A stretch of 64,000 bases of DNA from Paenibacillus sp. JNUCC-31 (GTDB lineage: Bacteria > Bacillota > Bacilli > Paenibacillales > Paenibacillaceae). Below the pieces are notes generated by a model. That model worked only from the letters and a program-made list of their open reading frames with translations. It was not told the DNA's origin and ran no database searches. The position numbers and the translations under genes were made by a program. Location of the stretch: NCBI RefSeq assembly GCF_014844075.1, contig NZ_CP062165.1, positions 558,001 to 622,000 of the forward strand. Reading direction: 5' to 3'. Each line of letters begins with the position of its first letter. Within the stretch, counting starts at the first letter, position 1. Of this stretch, positions 44,669-54,838 are shown one piece after another.

Positions 44669-45364
44669 TTAATTTATTTTTCGTTTTGGGGTTGTTGCAC
44701 GTTCCTTATCTTTCCTGATTTGGGACGTTTTCATACGTTTTTTCCCTTCCCTGCATATGTCCAGCAATGGACAAATATGACATTGAGGGTTCTGTGCCTT
44801 GCAATGGTAGCGTCCAAAAAATATGAACCGGTGATGAGTTAAAGTCCACTCTTCCCGGGGTACGCGCTTCATCAGTTTTTTCTCGACTTCAAGTACGGAG
44901 TCATCCCAACCTGCCAGTGCCAACCTTTTGGATACACGTTCAACATGCGTATCCACCGCAATCGCCGGGACTCCAAAAGCATTCGATACAACTACATTTG
45001 CGGTTTTCCGTCCGACACCAGGAAGCGTAACAAGCTGATCATGTTCTTGTGGTACGTCTCCGCCATATTGCTCTATTAAAATTCGGCACATGTTCTGAAT
45101 ATGCTTGGCCTTGTTACGATACAAACCGATCCGCCGGATATCCTGTTCCAACTCCTCGAGAGGAACGGCCAGATAATCGGCTGGGCTCTTGTATTTTTGG
45201 AACAAGTCTGCGGTTACCTTGTTTACCGTTTCGTCGGTGCACTGGGCAGACAACAGAACGGCTACCGTCAATTCAAACGCATTGCTGTGATTTAATTCGC
45301 AATGTGCATCAGGAAACATCGCTTCCATCGTCTCGAGTATATGCCTAACAGTCGCTGCATTCAT
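44669..45364 (-). CDS. nth: Endonuclease III
   Basis: A 231-residue base-excision-repair glycosylase/AP lyase for oxidised pyrimidines. Helix-hairpin-helix LPGVGRKTANVVVSN with the catalytic Lys, catalytic Asp in AVDTHVERV, and a [4Fe-4S] cluster loop with Cys spacing X6-X2-X5 (CKAQNPQCHICPLLDIC). GGAGG precedes the ATG. The C-terminal tail after the cluster is about 25 residues, basic, and longer than in E. coli Nth. Confidence 0.95.
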   Translation of the reverse strand: MNAATVRHILETMEAMFPDAHCELNHSNAFELTVAVLLSAQCTDETVNKVTADLFQKYKSPADYLAVPLEELEQDIRRIGLYRNKAKHIQNMCRILIEQYGGDVPQEHDQLVTLPGVGRKTANVVVSNAFGVPAIAVDTHVERVSKRLALAGWDDSVLEVEKKLMKRVPREEWTLTHHRFIFFGRYHCKAQNPQCHICPLLDICREGKKRMKTSQIRKDKERATTPKRKIN

Positions 45365-45453
45365 GAAGAGCTACCTCCCACAAAATAACTCCACGCCGTG
45401 GAGCCTTACTTCGAAGCTTCTTTCGAGTACTTTGCGGAGAACCCAAAATCTTG

Positions 45454-45504
45454 CAAAAAAAACGTCCTGATACGGGAAAGATCCCGCATCAAGACGGTCA
45501 TTCT
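45454..45504 (-). terminator. Terminator of the SLH-protein operon
   Basis: Minus-strand stem CGTCTTGATGCGGGA paired with TCCCGTATCAGGACG around TCTT, followed by eight T. Confidence 0.9.
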
Positions 45505-45526
45505 TTTGATCCTCGAAAAGAAACGA

Positions 45527-48265
45527 TTACTGTTTTTGGATCTCCAGTACAACGTTGTTCAGGAGATACAATACAATATTATCATTATCTTTGAGAGATT
45601 GCACGCTTAAAGTGTTGTCACCCTGGTGAACAAATACGCCCGTTCCCAGCGCAAAACGATAATTCGTGTCTGATGTAGACTCACGTTTAACCAAAATTTG
45701 GTTACCTACTCCATCATAAGACCAGAACTGTTTGCTCATGACCGTCAACACTCTGAAACGAGTGGAATTATCCGTATCCTTCGTCATCTCAACACGGTCA
45801 CCTACAGTAAGACTGGTAAGAGTGGTTAACGTAGATCCCGATTTGACCACTTTAACAGTGCCGCTCACAGGAACCGTCTCGCTTTGACCGTTAAATAGCT
45901 TAAGTGTGACTGACGAAGCATCAACAGAAGTAACTTCCGCCAGCGTACGTTTGACCACTTGAACCGCTTTTGGCGTTGTTCCCTCAAAAGTAACATTAAT
46001 CAGGTTGCCAGCTGTCAGCTGTGATGCCGTAATCGTCTGGCCAGTTTCATTTGTGAGAACCGCTTGATCCACGTAGAACTGACTGGTCAGGGCATCCGAT
46101 TTTACACGAACGCGGCCATTGGTTTCCACAGACACAACTTCAAATTGTGCCACCGTGTTCAACGCCACTTTCTGTACGAAGTCCTGGTTTGAACCCAGTG
46201 TAACTGTAACTTTATCACCGATCTTCAGATCACTTAGACTTGCTCCTGACTTGTTGTAAATCTCAATCGAAGGAAGTGTGGAGTACGGCACAGTGATCGT
46301 TTGGTTTCCGGACAACAAACTGATTTTTCTGCCCGCAGTATCGATGCTGCTAATTGTGCCTTCGTACTTGAAGATCACTTTAACGGATAGCGCACGAGTT
46401 CCCACATATGTCAGATCCAATTTGCGACCGTCATTCAACAACGATTCCAATCCAGCAAGTGTAGGCTTCGTTGCATTGTAGTCCAGCTTCGTTTTGTCAT
46501 CAAGCGTGAACACAAACGGTTTTTTATTGCTGTCAAGAACCGTCAATACTTTGGTTTTGCTGTTGTAAGATACAACAGATGCCCCGTTCATGGGCTCCAT
46601 CTGACGTCCGACCACTTGAATGCGCGTCACGCGATCTTCAGAATTTAACGTAAGCTCAACCTGATCTCCATTGGTTGCGTCTGTAATCAGATCATTCAAC
46701 GTTGCATCCTGTATTCCGTTAATGATTACTTCCGGCTTCTCTACCAGCAGCTTCGCTTCCAGAGATCCACCTTCACGTTTAAATGTCAGTGTGGACTGGT
46801 TACCACCGATTTCCACCAGTGTGCCGCGTACAGACTGCTCTACACCTTGCGACAATTCAATGGTTTGCAGGACACTGTCTTTCACCGTATATTTTACAGC
46901 ACTCCCCGCTTTTAGCTCAGCCAGGGAAAGGATTCGGTCCTGATAACGAATGATCAAATTATCGTTATAGGTGTACTGCTCTGTAGCTCCGGCTGCATTG
47001 GTCAGTTTAATCGTTTTGGCTGAAGTCGTTACTTCAGCAATGACACCACTATCACTTTTATTGACAATACCGGACTTCACACGAATAACGACTGTCTTTT
47101 TGTCAGCCGAGAACGTCTCACGTTGTACTTCAATGGTGCTGTCTGTTGTAATATCAGACAGTTTGATTGCATTTCCGTTTTGATCGATAAATGCCGTTGC
47201 CTCATCATAGCTATACGTTTCATAATTCTCGCCTACAAACAAGCCAATTTTATTACCTGATAATGAACGAGCAAAAATTCCTTCAACGCTTTCTACCTGT
47301 GGCGTAGCATCAACCACTTCCACATAGGAAGCTGTACCGGCAGCACCTACAACCTGAACTTTCGTATACAGCTTCACATCCGCAGACGATGCACGGGATT
47401 CACTGTCTTTTGTAAAGTAAGGTGTACTGCTGTTCACTGCGAAGTTGACAGCTTTGCCGTCCACAACCAGCGTGATCTGCCCATCTTTTAATCCTGTTAC
47501 ATAACCTGTAGATGTATTCGCATACTTCGTATCCGTTAACGTTTCGCCACGGCTAAAGAATGTAGCGAGTTGGGCACGAGTTACAGAGCCGGTTGGATTA
47601 AATTTGTTGCCTTCTACACCTTTGGCCAGATCCAGACTTACAGCCAGATTAATGTATCCTTTTCCACTTTGGGAAATGCTATCATTATCAGCAAATCCGG
47701 TAGATTGGTTGTTTTGCGCCTTCGCTTCAGCATCTTTGTTCAACGAACGGATCAGCAATTTCGTAATCCATTCCCGTGATGCCTGTTTCTGTCCCCAGGA
47801 AGTTTTGGACACATCCACTGTAGATTCTTCGGTTTTATCAATCAGTCCCAGTTGAAGCGCCAAAGCGACATATGGCTTGAAATAGTTTCCCACTTCCATA
47901 TTTGTCGGTAATGCCGTAGCCGTGCTGTCGTTCAACTGGTTCTCCTTGTTCATAAAACGGATCGCCATCGTCACAGCTTCCTGCTGTGTTACCGCGTCTC
48001 CCGGACGGAACAGGCCGTTGTTACCGAGAAGAATGCCTTGGTAGGCCAGCTTGTACACATGTTTCTCAGCCCAGTATCCGACCTTGATATCACTGAACAA
48101 GCCGGTTGATGCAGCTGTATTGCTTACAGTCGCAGTCTGGCCTTTCCCCGTTTCTGTTGATTCTGCTGCCAAGGCAGCTCCGCCGGCACTAAGGGCCATC
48201 ATGCCTGCAAGCACGGCTGAAACTACTTTTTTAGAGTGTGATGGATTGTTATATTTAAAAGTCAA
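45527..48265 (-). CDS. S-layer homology (SLH) domain surface protein
   Basis: A 912-residue exported protein: signal peptide to about residue 33 (AGGAALAAES), three SLH motifs (about 50-245, for example VGYWAEKHVYKLAYQGILLGNNGLFRPG and SGKGYINLAVSLDLAKGVEG), then repeated beta-rich segments of about 70-80 residues resembling tandem barrel or Ig-like modules with sequences such as DRVTRIQVVG and KVTVTLGSNQD. SLH motifs bind pyruvylated wall polysaccharide. It may be a structural surface protein. The start is a TTG with GGGG upstream. Third in a unit after an amidase and a GerMN lipoprotein. Confidence 0.9.
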   Translation of the reverse strand: MTFKYNNPSHSKKVVSAVLAGMMALSAGGAALAAESTETGKGQTATVSNTAASTGLFSDIKVGYWAEKHVYKLAYQGILLGNNGLFRPGDAVTQQEAVTMAIRFMNKENQLNDSTATALPTNMEVGNYFKPYVALALQLGLIDKTEESTVDVSKTSWGQKQASREWITKLLIRSLNKDAEAKAQNNQSTGFADNDSISQSGKGYINLAVSLDLAKGVEGNKFNPTGSVTRAQLATFFSRGETLTDTKYANTSTGYVTGLKDGQITLVVDGKAVNFAVNSSTPYFTKDSESRASSADVKLYTKVQVVGAAGTASYVEVVDATPQVESVEGIFARSLSGNKIGLFVGENYETYSYDEATAFIDQNGNAIKLSDITTDSTIEVQRETFSADKKTVVIRVKSGIVNKSDSGVIAEVTTSAKTIKLTNAAGATEQYTYNDNLIIRYQDRILSLAELKAGSAVKYTVKDSVLQTIELSQGVEQSVRGTLVEIGGNQSTLTFKREGGSLEAKLLVEKPEVIINGIQDATLNDLITDATNGDQVELTLNSEDRVTRIQVVGRQMEPMNGASVVSYNSKTKVLTVLDSNKKPFVFTLDDKTKLDYNATKPTLAGLESLLNDGRKLDLTYVGTRALSVKVIFKYEGTISSIDTAGRKISLLSGNQTITVPYSTLPSIEIYNKSGASLSDLKIGDKVTVTLGSNQDFVQKVALNTVAQFEVVSVETNGRVRVKSDALTSQFYVDQAVLTNETGQTITASQLTAGNLINVTFEGTTPKAVQVVKRTLAEVTSVDASSVTLKLFNGQSETVPVSGTVKVVKSGSTLTTLTSLTVGDRVEMTKDTDNSTRFRVLTVMSKQFWSYDGVGNQILVKRESTSDTNYRFALGTGVFVHQGDNTLSVQSLKDNDNIVLYLLNNVVLEIQKQ

Positions 48266-48336
48266 CTGTGATTCCCCTCTCTCATGTAAAACGGCCGATA
48301 TTCCGCAGATTCACGGTAAACAACATGCTGTACAAC

Positions 48337-49020
48337 CTATTCGGATCGTGTCATTGGATGCTCAAGATCCACATGGCCCATCAAGCTCTCGGATGGCTGG
48401 CCGTCCACCAGCAAATCAAGCGATTTGACTTCATCAAACTGGAAGAACGTTTGTTTCAAGGCATCAATGGCAAACACTTCGCCACCTGCACCAAGACGTG
48501 CTGTATCTGGCATGTGGATATCCAGTGTAAGCGCCCCGTCTTTGAACTGAGCAGATTTCAATTCTATTTCTTTTGCCCAAAGAGGAACGAGTTTGTCGTC
48601 CTTGCTTTGTTGCAGCGCTGCAAATGCAGCCTTGTATTTGGCATCATCTGAAGCGTAAGAAAGTTCTGCCGTTGCTTTGTGCAATTCCAGCTCTTCCGGA
48701 TCTGTGTAGTACACATCAATGGTCTTCTTCTCATTGCTTTCGGAAGTTCCAGGCTTCTCCGAGGAAGTTTCGCTCGATGGAGTAGTTGTTGTACCCTCCG
48801 TACTGCCTTCTGTAGTACCCGGTGTCGTCGTTGTTTCCTCCGGTTCCACGATTGCAGGTTCAGTAGTTTCCGTCTCATTCTGATTTTCAGACGCATTATT
48901 CTCTGTTCCCGCACCTTGTGTCTGACTTGGAGATGGAGCTGCTGTTGGCTTGCTTCCACATCCAGCAGCAACTGCCATAACCGTTACCAACAGCGCTGCA
49001 ATCCATAATTTTTTGTTCAT
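48337..49020 (-). CDS. GerMN-domain lipoprotein
   Basis: A 227-residue lipoprotein: lipobox VMAVAAGC (Cys21), a long Thr/Glu/Ser/Pro-rich linker (about 25-105) with TTTTPGTTEG-like repeats, and a C-terminal GerMN domain (about 106-225) starting KKTIDVYYTDPEELEL. GerMN domains occur in GerM and in cell-envelope proteins linked to peptidoglycan work. It lies 36 bp after an amidase gene and 71 bp before the SLH gene, so the three probably form an operon for envelope remodelling. AGGAGG before the ATG. Confidence 0.88.
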   Translation of the reverse strand: MNKKLWIAALLVTVMAVAAGCGSKPTAAPSPSQTQGAGTENNASENQNETETTEPAIVEPEETTTTPGTTEGSTEGTTTTPSSETSSEKPGTSESNEKKTIDVYYTDPEELELHKATAELSYASDDAKYKAAFAALQQSKDDKLVPLWAKEIELKSAQFKDGALTLDIHMPDTARLGAGGEVFAIDALKQTFFQFDEVKSLDLLVDGQPSESLMGHVDLEHPMTRSE

Positions 49021-49056
49021 TCTAACTCCGCCTCCTGATCATAAGGGCTAAAACCC

Positions 49057-50469
49057 TTATTTAATTCCCAGATACTCCTTGATTCCTGCAACAATCCCTT
49101 TGGCTACACTGTTCTGGAAGCTTTCAGTGAACAATGCAGCTTCATCACTCTTGTTGCTCAGGAAACCGGCTTCCAGCAAAACTGCCGGCATCGTTGTTTC
49201 GCGGGTTACGTGGAGACTCGCCGTTTTCACTCCCCGATCCTTCAGACCAGATGATTGCAAAAGGTACTTATGCATTACCGTAGCCAGTGCCTTGCTGTTA
49301 GAACGGGTATAATATGTCTCCACACCGTTCGCCGCAGCAGAACCACTGTTTGCATGAATGGAAATAAAGATATCAGCCTTCAAGCTTTCTGCGATCTTCA
49401 CACGTTCTTTCAAAGCCAAAAATGTATCATCGCTGCGCGTCAGCACAACGTCAATGTTGGATTCTTTTTTCAGCAATGCTTCCACTTTCAGCGCCATTGC
49501 CAGATTGAAATCTTTCTCTCTTTTGCCCGTTACCCCAATGGCTCCTGGGTCCTGATCACCGTGTCCAGCATCTACAACAACAACCTTTTTGCCATTGTTT
49601 CCAACTGGAGGTTGTGGTGTTGTAGTCCCTTCTTTGTTCAGATCAATCATAACGAGGCCCGAGTCACTTTGCACGTCATAACCTTTGGCATTGCTCAAAT
49701 CAATAACAAAGCGAAGCGTCGAAGGGCTATTGCTGTATAAAGAATAACGAATTTTCGACACATCCGGATATCCACTCACAACAAGCTGTCCATTCTGGTT
49801 GCTATCAAGAGCTTGTCCTTCACTGAAAGAATCAGCAAAAGCAGTGTTCGGCAAGTCAATAACGATTCGATCCGGTCCTGTCATCGTGAAGACGTTCGGC
49901 TTCGTATTACCGCTTGTTGCAATCAAGAGGCGGTTATCGCTGAAGCTGATGCCGTTCACCAGTACAAGACCCTCCTGATTGGAACCTCCGCCGTCATTGC
50001 CAGAGTTCGGAGGAGTGGTTGTCCCGTTTCCGGAACCTGAATTCTGGGTAACTAATGTTACCGTCTTCGTTGTATTGTTCCAACCCACCTTAAGACCCAT
50101 TTGCTCACCAATGAACCGGAGAGGCACAAGTGTGGTACCATTTTTTACGAGTGGTGGGGCATCCAGGTTCACGTTACTGCCGTTCACCGTTGCCGTCTTC
50201 TGTCCTACAATCATCTGCATGGCAGTGTTGTCTTTACTAATAGTCACGGTGCTTGTTGCCTGTTTCCAGTCCACACCATATCCCAGGCTCTCCGAAATCA
50301 CCCGAATCGGAACCATCACTTTACTGTTGATGATTTCCGCTTTGGCATCCGAAGGCTGTACAATCTCTTTCCCATCTAGGATAATGTGCGTATCTGCTGC
50401 TGCATGACTATAGCCCGGGAAAACGAGCCCAAAGACAAATAACAGTACCAAAAAACCGAACTTCTTCAT
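49057..50469 (-). CDS. N-acetylmuramoyl-L-alanine amidase with stalk and AMIN domains
   Basis: A 470-residue secreted amidase that cleaves the sugar-peptide bond of peptidoglycan. Signal peptide (PGYSHAAAD, about residue 25); copper-amine-oxidase-like stalk domain with two related halves (about 28-145); Gly/Asn/Ser linker; AMIN-type wall-targeting domain (about 165-280); Amidase_3 catalytic domain (about 295-470) with zinc ligands in VVDAGHGDQDPG, a Glu further on, SIHANSG, and catalytic Glu in VLLEAGFLSN. Closely related to the amidase gene upstream at 50727-52133, indicating a tandem duplication. AGGGGTG before the ATG. Confidence 0.93.
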   Translation of the reverse strand: MKKFGFLVLLFVFGLVFPGYSHAAADTHIILDGKEIVQPSDAKAEIINSKVMVPIRVISESLGYGVDWKQATSTVTISKDNTAMQMIVGQKTATVNGSNVNLDAPPLVKNGTTLVPLRFIGEQMGLKVGWNNTTKTVTLVTQNSGSGNGTTTPPNSGNDGGGSNQEGLVLVNGISFSDNRLLIATSGNTKPNVFTMTGPDRIVIDLPNTAFADSFSEGQALDSNQNGQLVVSGYPDVSKIRYSLYSNSPSTLRFVIDLSNAKGYDVQSDSGLVMIDLNKEGTTTPQPPVGNNGKKVVVVDAGHGDQDPGAIGVTGKREKDFNLAMALKVEALLKKESNIDVVLTRSDDTFLALKERVKIAESLKADIFISIHANSGSAAANGVETYYTRSNSKALATVMHKYLLQSSGLKDRGVKTASLHVTRETTMPAVLLEAGFLSNKSDEAALFTESFQNSVAKGIVAGIKEYLGIK

Positions 50470-50726
50470 CCTTCACCCCTACCATTCTCATATTTTTTTG
50501 CCGCATGTTGTGAATCTTCAGCTCCGACTGACCACTTGGGCATTACCAGACACCTATTAGACGCCCCGCGCTCCCAAAAGTTGCGAATATATTCCAACAT
50601 AACAGAAAAAAAACGTTGTCAAATCAAGCTTTTTCTACATTTTATTGTCTGGATTTTCCCTTTATTATCAAATATGCATCTCTAAACAACGAACTGTCCT
50701 AATCTGCATAATTGCGCATACAAAGC

Positions 50727-52133
50727 TTATAAACCCAAATATTCCACGATTCCGTCGACAATGGCCTGTGCACATTTATCCTGATAATCCTCTGTAAGCA
50801 TAATTGCTTCATCGGAAGGATTGCTTAAAAATCCGAGTTCAAGTAGAACCGCAGGCATTGTTGTTTCACGGGTTACATGCAGACTTGCTGTTTTGACTCC
50901 CCGATCCTTGAATCCCGTAATTGGTAACACATGTTTGTGCAGTATGTCAGCCAGAGTTTTGCTTTCCTTGCGACTGTATAGTGTTTCTATCCCATTAGGA
51001 ACTGGGGTTGTGAACTTGTTTCCATGAATGGAGACAAAAATATCCGCTTGATTCAGTTGGGCGATATCCACACGCTGCTGCAGGGATAACTCCGTATCAT
51101 CCTGTCTTGTGATCACCGTCTGAATCTCCGTATACTGTTTCATTAGCTCCTGCACTTTTAATCCCACAGACAGATTAAAATCCTTCTCATAGGCACCTGA
51201 CACACTCACGGCTCCCGATTGACGTCCGCCATGTCCCGGATCGATAATAACGACCTTTTTGCCATCATTGGTTGGCAATGCCGGCTGACTTGTTGGTTCT
51301 CCGTCACTTGCTGTAAGGTCAACGAGCAAGACGTTGTTCTCGCCTAGTGACCATTTGGCAGTAGCTGCCTGATTCAGATCTAGTACCACACGCACCGTTG
51401 AAGGTGACTTGCTAAATATCGCATATCGGACCTTCGAGACCAGTGCTGAATCCGTAACCTGAATACTCCCGCTCCCATCCGGACTGCTTACTTGCCCCTG
51501 ACTGAATTCCTTGGAAAATGTAGTGTCAGGCAGATCCACGATAATGCGATCAGGTCCGCTGATACTGGACACTTTGGGTGTCATATCACCATTCGTCGCA
51601 ACAATCAGTCGATCCCCGCTGAAGCTGATGTTCTGAAGCTCTCCAAGACCATTCGATGCAGGTGTTTCTACTGGATCATTTTCATTTTCTGGATCTGCTA
51701 CAGGAGGGATGCTAAATAGGCTAACTGTCTTGGTTCCATTGTCCCATCCCACACGCAGACCCATGCCCTCACCGACAAACCGTAGTGGAACCAGTGTAGT
51801 CCCCTGCTTAACAAGGGGCGGCGAGTCCAGACTGACCCGACTTCCATTCACAGTGGCTGCATCCTCACCGGCCGTCATCTGGATACTGCTGTTACCTTTG
51901 AGAACTCGGACGGTCTGGGTGGCTTTCTCCCACTTCACCTGATATCCGAGATTTTCAGAGACAATCCGAATGGGCACCATCACGGTCTTGCCAATGTTCT
52001 CGGCCGGAGCTCCCGATTGTTGCTTAATGGTCACACCGTCCAGCACAATCGATGGAGACGAATCGGCATTTGCCATGACAGGAAATAAACACAGGAACAG
52101 AAAAACAAAGACTGCTGCCGACCACTTTTTCAT
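50727..52133 (-). CDS. N-acetylmuramoyl-L-alanine amidase, paralogue of the next gene
   Basis: A 468-residue amidase with the same order as its neighbour: signal peptide (MANADSS), copper-amine-oxidase-like stalk (about 28-145), linker, AMIN domain, and Amidase_3 (about 293-468) with IIDPGHGGRQSGA, SIHGNKF and VLLELGFLSN. Differences (N to G in the second zinc-loop region, A to L beside the catalytic Glu) suggest different substrate preferences. A 257-bp gap separates it from the paralogue. The ribosome binding site is weak (GGTGG). Confidence 0.92.
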   Translation of the reverse strand: MKKWSAAVFVFLFLCLFPVMANADSSPSIVLDGVTIKQQSGAPAENIGKTVMVPIRIVSENLGYQVKWEKATQTVRVLKGNSSIQMTAGEDAATVNGSRVSLDSPPLVKQGTTLVPLRFVGEGMGLRVGWDNGTKTVSLFSIPPVADPENENDPVETPASNGLGELQNISFSGDRLIVATNGDMTPKVSSISGPDRIIVDLPDTTFSKEFSQGQVSSPDGSGSIQVTDSALVSKVRYAIFSKSPSTVRVVLDLNQAATAKWSLGENNVLLVDLTASDGEPTSQPALPTNDGKKVVIIDPGHGGRQSGAVSVSGAYEKDFNLSVGLKVQELMKQYTEIQTVITRQDDTELSLQQRVDIAQLNQADIFVSIHGNKFTTPVPNGIETLYSRKESKTLADILHKHVLPITGFKDRGVKTASLHVTRETTMPAVLLELGFLSNPSDEAIMLTEDYQDKCAQAIVDGIVEYLGL

Positions 52134-52325
52134 ACATCAACCACCATTCTGTTTGTCTTTTGAACCTTCCACCTGATTCGCTGTGATGCAACACTCGACT
52201 CTATCAACCCTTCCATAATCTACTAATCAGTTTATCAGATATTGTCTCTTCATCCGGTTACAACGTTGTCATATTTAGTCGGATTATCCCTACAATCAGA
52301 AGCTGCACGCTTAATAGGCACAATG

Positions 52326-52364
52326 CAAAAAAACCTCAATCCCGAGTCTGGAACGTTGAGGTTC
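52326..52364 (-). terminator. Terminator of leuCD
   Basis: Stem AACCTCAA / TTGAGGTT with an inner loop, followed on the minus strand by seven T, about 70 bp past leuD. Confidence 0.85.
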
Positions 52365-52430
52365 CATGCTCGGTCTAGAGGTTCGATATTCATTTTGCCA
52401 AAATTGAAACGCTTGGTTGGTTGAAGCTAT

Positions 52431-53033
52431 TTATCCAAACAATTTAGCCGCGTGACGCTCTTCATAAGCTGTAATTTCATCATCATGCTGAAGTGTCAGA
52501 CCGATATCATCCAGACCTTGCAACAGGAATTGACGACGGTGTTCATCCAGATCAAAATCAATATGCAACCCGTGTGCATCTGTAATCGTTTTGTTTTCCA
52601 GATTCACATTTAGTTCATAACCTTCATGAGTCGCTGTACGCTGGAACAGATCTTCTACCTGCTCTTCCGACAGTTGAATTGGCAGAATGCCATTTTTGAA
52701 ACAGTTATTATAGAAAATGTCAGCATAGGATGGTGCAATCACGCAACGGAATCCGTAGTCCATAATTGCCCATGGCGCATGCTCACGGGATGACCCACAG
52801 CCGAAGTTGGCACGTGAAATCAGAATGGATGCCCCTTTGTAACGAGGTTTATTCAGTTCGAAGGAGGGATTGTTGTTCCCCTCTTCGTCAAAACGCCATT
52901 CATAGAACAAAAATTGTCCAAATCCGGTCCGTTCGATCCGTTTCAAAAATTGTTTCGGAATGATGGCATCTGTATCTACATTGACCCGATCTACCGGTGC
53001 AACGATGCCTTGCAGTGTTTTAAATTCTTCCAT
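52431..53033 (-). CDS. leuD: 3-isopropylmalate dehydratase small subunit
   Basis: A 200-residue swivelling domain of isopropylmalate isomerase (leucine synthesis). Conserved [34 protein letters not shown], and [18 protein letters not shown]. It pairs with LeuC, encoded 32 bp upstream, and together they isomerise 2- to 3-isopropylmalate. AAGGGAG lies before the ATG at a rather long spacing. leuA and leuB are not in this window. Confidence 0.96.
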   Translation of the reverse strand: MEEFKTLQGIVAPVDRVNVDTDAIIPKQFLKRIERTGFGQFLFYEWRFDEEGNNNPSFELNKPRYKGASILISRANFGCGSSREHAPWAIMDYGFRCVIAPSYADIFYNNCFKNGILPIQLSEEQVEDLFQRTATHEGYELNVNLENKTITDAHGLHIDFDLDEHRRQFLLQGLDDIGLTLQHDDEITAYEERHAAKLFG

Positions 53034-53065
53034 ATCATTCGTTCTCCCTTCAATCCGTTCCTATG

Positions 53066-54487
53066 TTAGATAGCTGCTTCCGTTTTGAAATTCCAGTCAC
53101 GTACGTCAACGAAGTGTCCCTTAACCGCTGCTGCTGCTGCCATTGCAGGAGATACAAGGTGAGTACGTCCTCCGCGTCCCTGACGTCCTTCGAAGTTACG
53201 GTTGGATGTCGAAGCACAGCGTTGTCCTGGTTTCAATACATCCGGGTTCATGGCCAGACACATACTGCATCCTGCATCACGCCATTCAAATCCAGCCTCA
53301 GTGAAAATTTTATCCAAACCTTCTTTTTCGGCCTGAATTTTAACACGTCCCGAACCTGGAACAACGATCGCTGTAACATTACTGGATACAGTGTGACCTT
53401 TGGCTACCTGTGCAGCAGCACGCAGATCTTCAATCCGTCCATTGGTGCATGAACCGATAAATACATAATCAACCGGGATTTCGGAGATTGGTGTTCCAGG
53501 TTCCAAGCCCATATATTCAAGCGCTTTTTCAGCTGCTTTACGTTCATTTTCAGTTGGCAATTCAGCCGGTACAGGAACTTTCGAAGAAATGTCGGTTCCC
53601 ATGCCTGGACTTGTGCCCCAAGTTACTTGCGGAATCAATGTTTCCACATCGATTTCAACCACTCGGTCGAATTCAGCACCTTCGTCGGTTACAAGCTCTT
53701 TCCAGGCAGCAACCGCTTCATCGAATTTGCCATCAGCAGGTACGTATTCACGTCCACGCAGATATTCAAATGTGGTTTCATCCGGAGCAATCATGCCCGC
53801 TCTCGCTCCACCTTCGATGGACATGTTGCAGACGGTCATGCGCTCTTCCATGCTCAGTTCACGGATCGATTCACCTGTATATTCAATAACATAACCTGTT
53901 GCAAAATCTGTACCGTATTTGGCGATAACTGCGAGAATCATATCCTTCGCCGTTACACCCGGGTTACGCTTGCCGACAAAACGAACTTCCATCGTTTTGG
54001 CTTTGGCTTGCTGCAAACATTGGGTTGCCATAACATGCTCGACTTCACTTGTTCCGATTCCGAATGCCAATGCACCAAATGCACCATGTGTGGATGTGTG
54101 GCTGTCTCCACATACAATCGTTTTACCTGGATGAGTCAGACCCAGTTCAGGTCCCATAACGTGTACAACACCTTGGTCGATGGTATCCAGATCATACAGT
54201 TTTACGCCGAAATCACGGCAGTTTTGTGAAAGCGTGTCAATTTGTTGTTTGGAGATCGGATCTGTAATGTTGAAACGATCCTTGGTTGGAACGTTGTGAT
54301 CCATGGTCGCAAACGTCAGTTCAGGGCGACGGACTTTCCGACCACTCAGACGCAGACCTTCAAATGCCTGCGGTGATGTTACTTCGTGCACCAAATGCAG
54401 ATCAATATACAAAATGCTTGGCTTGCCTTCTTCCTGATGAATCACGTGATTTTCCCAAATTTTCTCAAACATCGTTTTTTTACTCAT
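53066..54487 (-). CDS. leuC: 3-isopropylmalate dehydratase large subunit
   Basis: A 473-residue aconitase-family enzyme carrying a [4Fe-4S] cluster, with cluster Cys in [13 protein letters not shown] and [10 protein letters not shown]. Other motifs: [19 protein letters not shown] and [28 protein letters not shown] [10 protein letters not shown]. Several starts are possible; the ATG at 54487 has GAGGTG 6-7 nt upstream and gives a usual-length protein. Its promoter overlaps a Fur box, which is unusual for an iron-sulfur enzyme of leucine synthesis. Confidence 0.96.
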   Translation of the reverse strand: MSKKTMFEKIWENHVIHQEEGKPSILYIDLHLVHEVTSPQAFEGLRLSGRKVRRPELTFATMDHNVPTKDRFNITDPISKQQIDTLSQNCRDFGVKLYDLDTIDQGVVHVMGPELGLTHPGKTIVCGDSHTSTHGAFGALAFGIGTSEVEHVMATQCLQQAKAKTMEVRFVGKRNPGVTAKDMILAVIAKYGTDFATGYVIEYTGESIRELSMEERMTVCNMSIEGGARAGMIAPDETTFEYLRGREYVPADGKFDEAVAAWKELVTDEGAEFDRVVEIDVETLIPQVTWGTSPGMGTDISSKVPVPAELPTENERKAAEKALEYMGLEPGTPISEIPVDYVFIGSCTNGRIEDLRAAAQVAKGHTVSSNVTAIVVPGSGRVKIQAEKEGLDKIFTEAGFEWRDAGCSMCLAMNPDVLKPGQRCASTSNRNFEGRQGRGGRTHLVSPAMAAAAAVKGHFVDVRDWNFKTEAAI

Positions 54488-54679
54488 CATTTTCACCTCA
54501 TCATAAGTTCGGTCCTTGGAAGAGCCTTGTACGTTCCTCTAAAAGTAAAGCTCTTGAATGACATAAATATATCACCCTGTCCTTCATTGTTCCAAGATAT
54601 AATTTCTATAGATGTAATAGGTTCAGCCTATAACGAGGAAAATGCAAATAAACCACTGCTTTACGCAGGGGTTCCAATT

Positions 54680-54698
54680 GATAACAATTATCATTATC
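54680..54698 (-). promoter_or_regulatory. Fur box downstream of the leuCD promoter
   Basis: GATAACAATTATCATTATC matches the 19-bp Fur consensus at 16 of 19 positions and lies just after the predicted transcription start of leuCD. No T-box antiterminator motif was found in the leader. Confidence 0.65.
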
Positions 54699-54709
54699 AT
54701 ATAAATTTT

Positions 54710-54738
54710 ATACTACGTTCCAGCCTCTTCTCTGTCAA
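54710..54738 (-). promoter_or_regulatory. Sigma-A promoter of leuCD
   Basis: Minus strand: TTGACA (complement of 54733-54738), 17-bp spacer, TAGTAT (complement of 54710-54715). It leaves a leader of about 215 nt with a small CTGC/GCAG hairpin near 54650-54670. Confidence 0.65.
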
Positions 54739-54756
54739 TGCTTTTTATATAAAACA

Positions 54757-54787
54757 CAAAAAAAGCAGCCCTGTTACCAGGGCTACC
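54757..54787 (-). terminator. Terminator of the metallophosphoesterase gene
   Basis: GTAGCCCTG and CAGGGCTGC arms with a GTAA loop, followed on the minus strand by seven T. Confidence 0.9.
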
Positions 54788-54838
54788 ATGAATACATCTC
54801 ACCTGTTCCAGACGATCGTATTCCCCATATTTATCCAT

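Noticed and set aside
54488..54838. T-box leader for leuCD
   Set aside because: No T-box sequence or matching terminator/antiterminator is visible in the leader.
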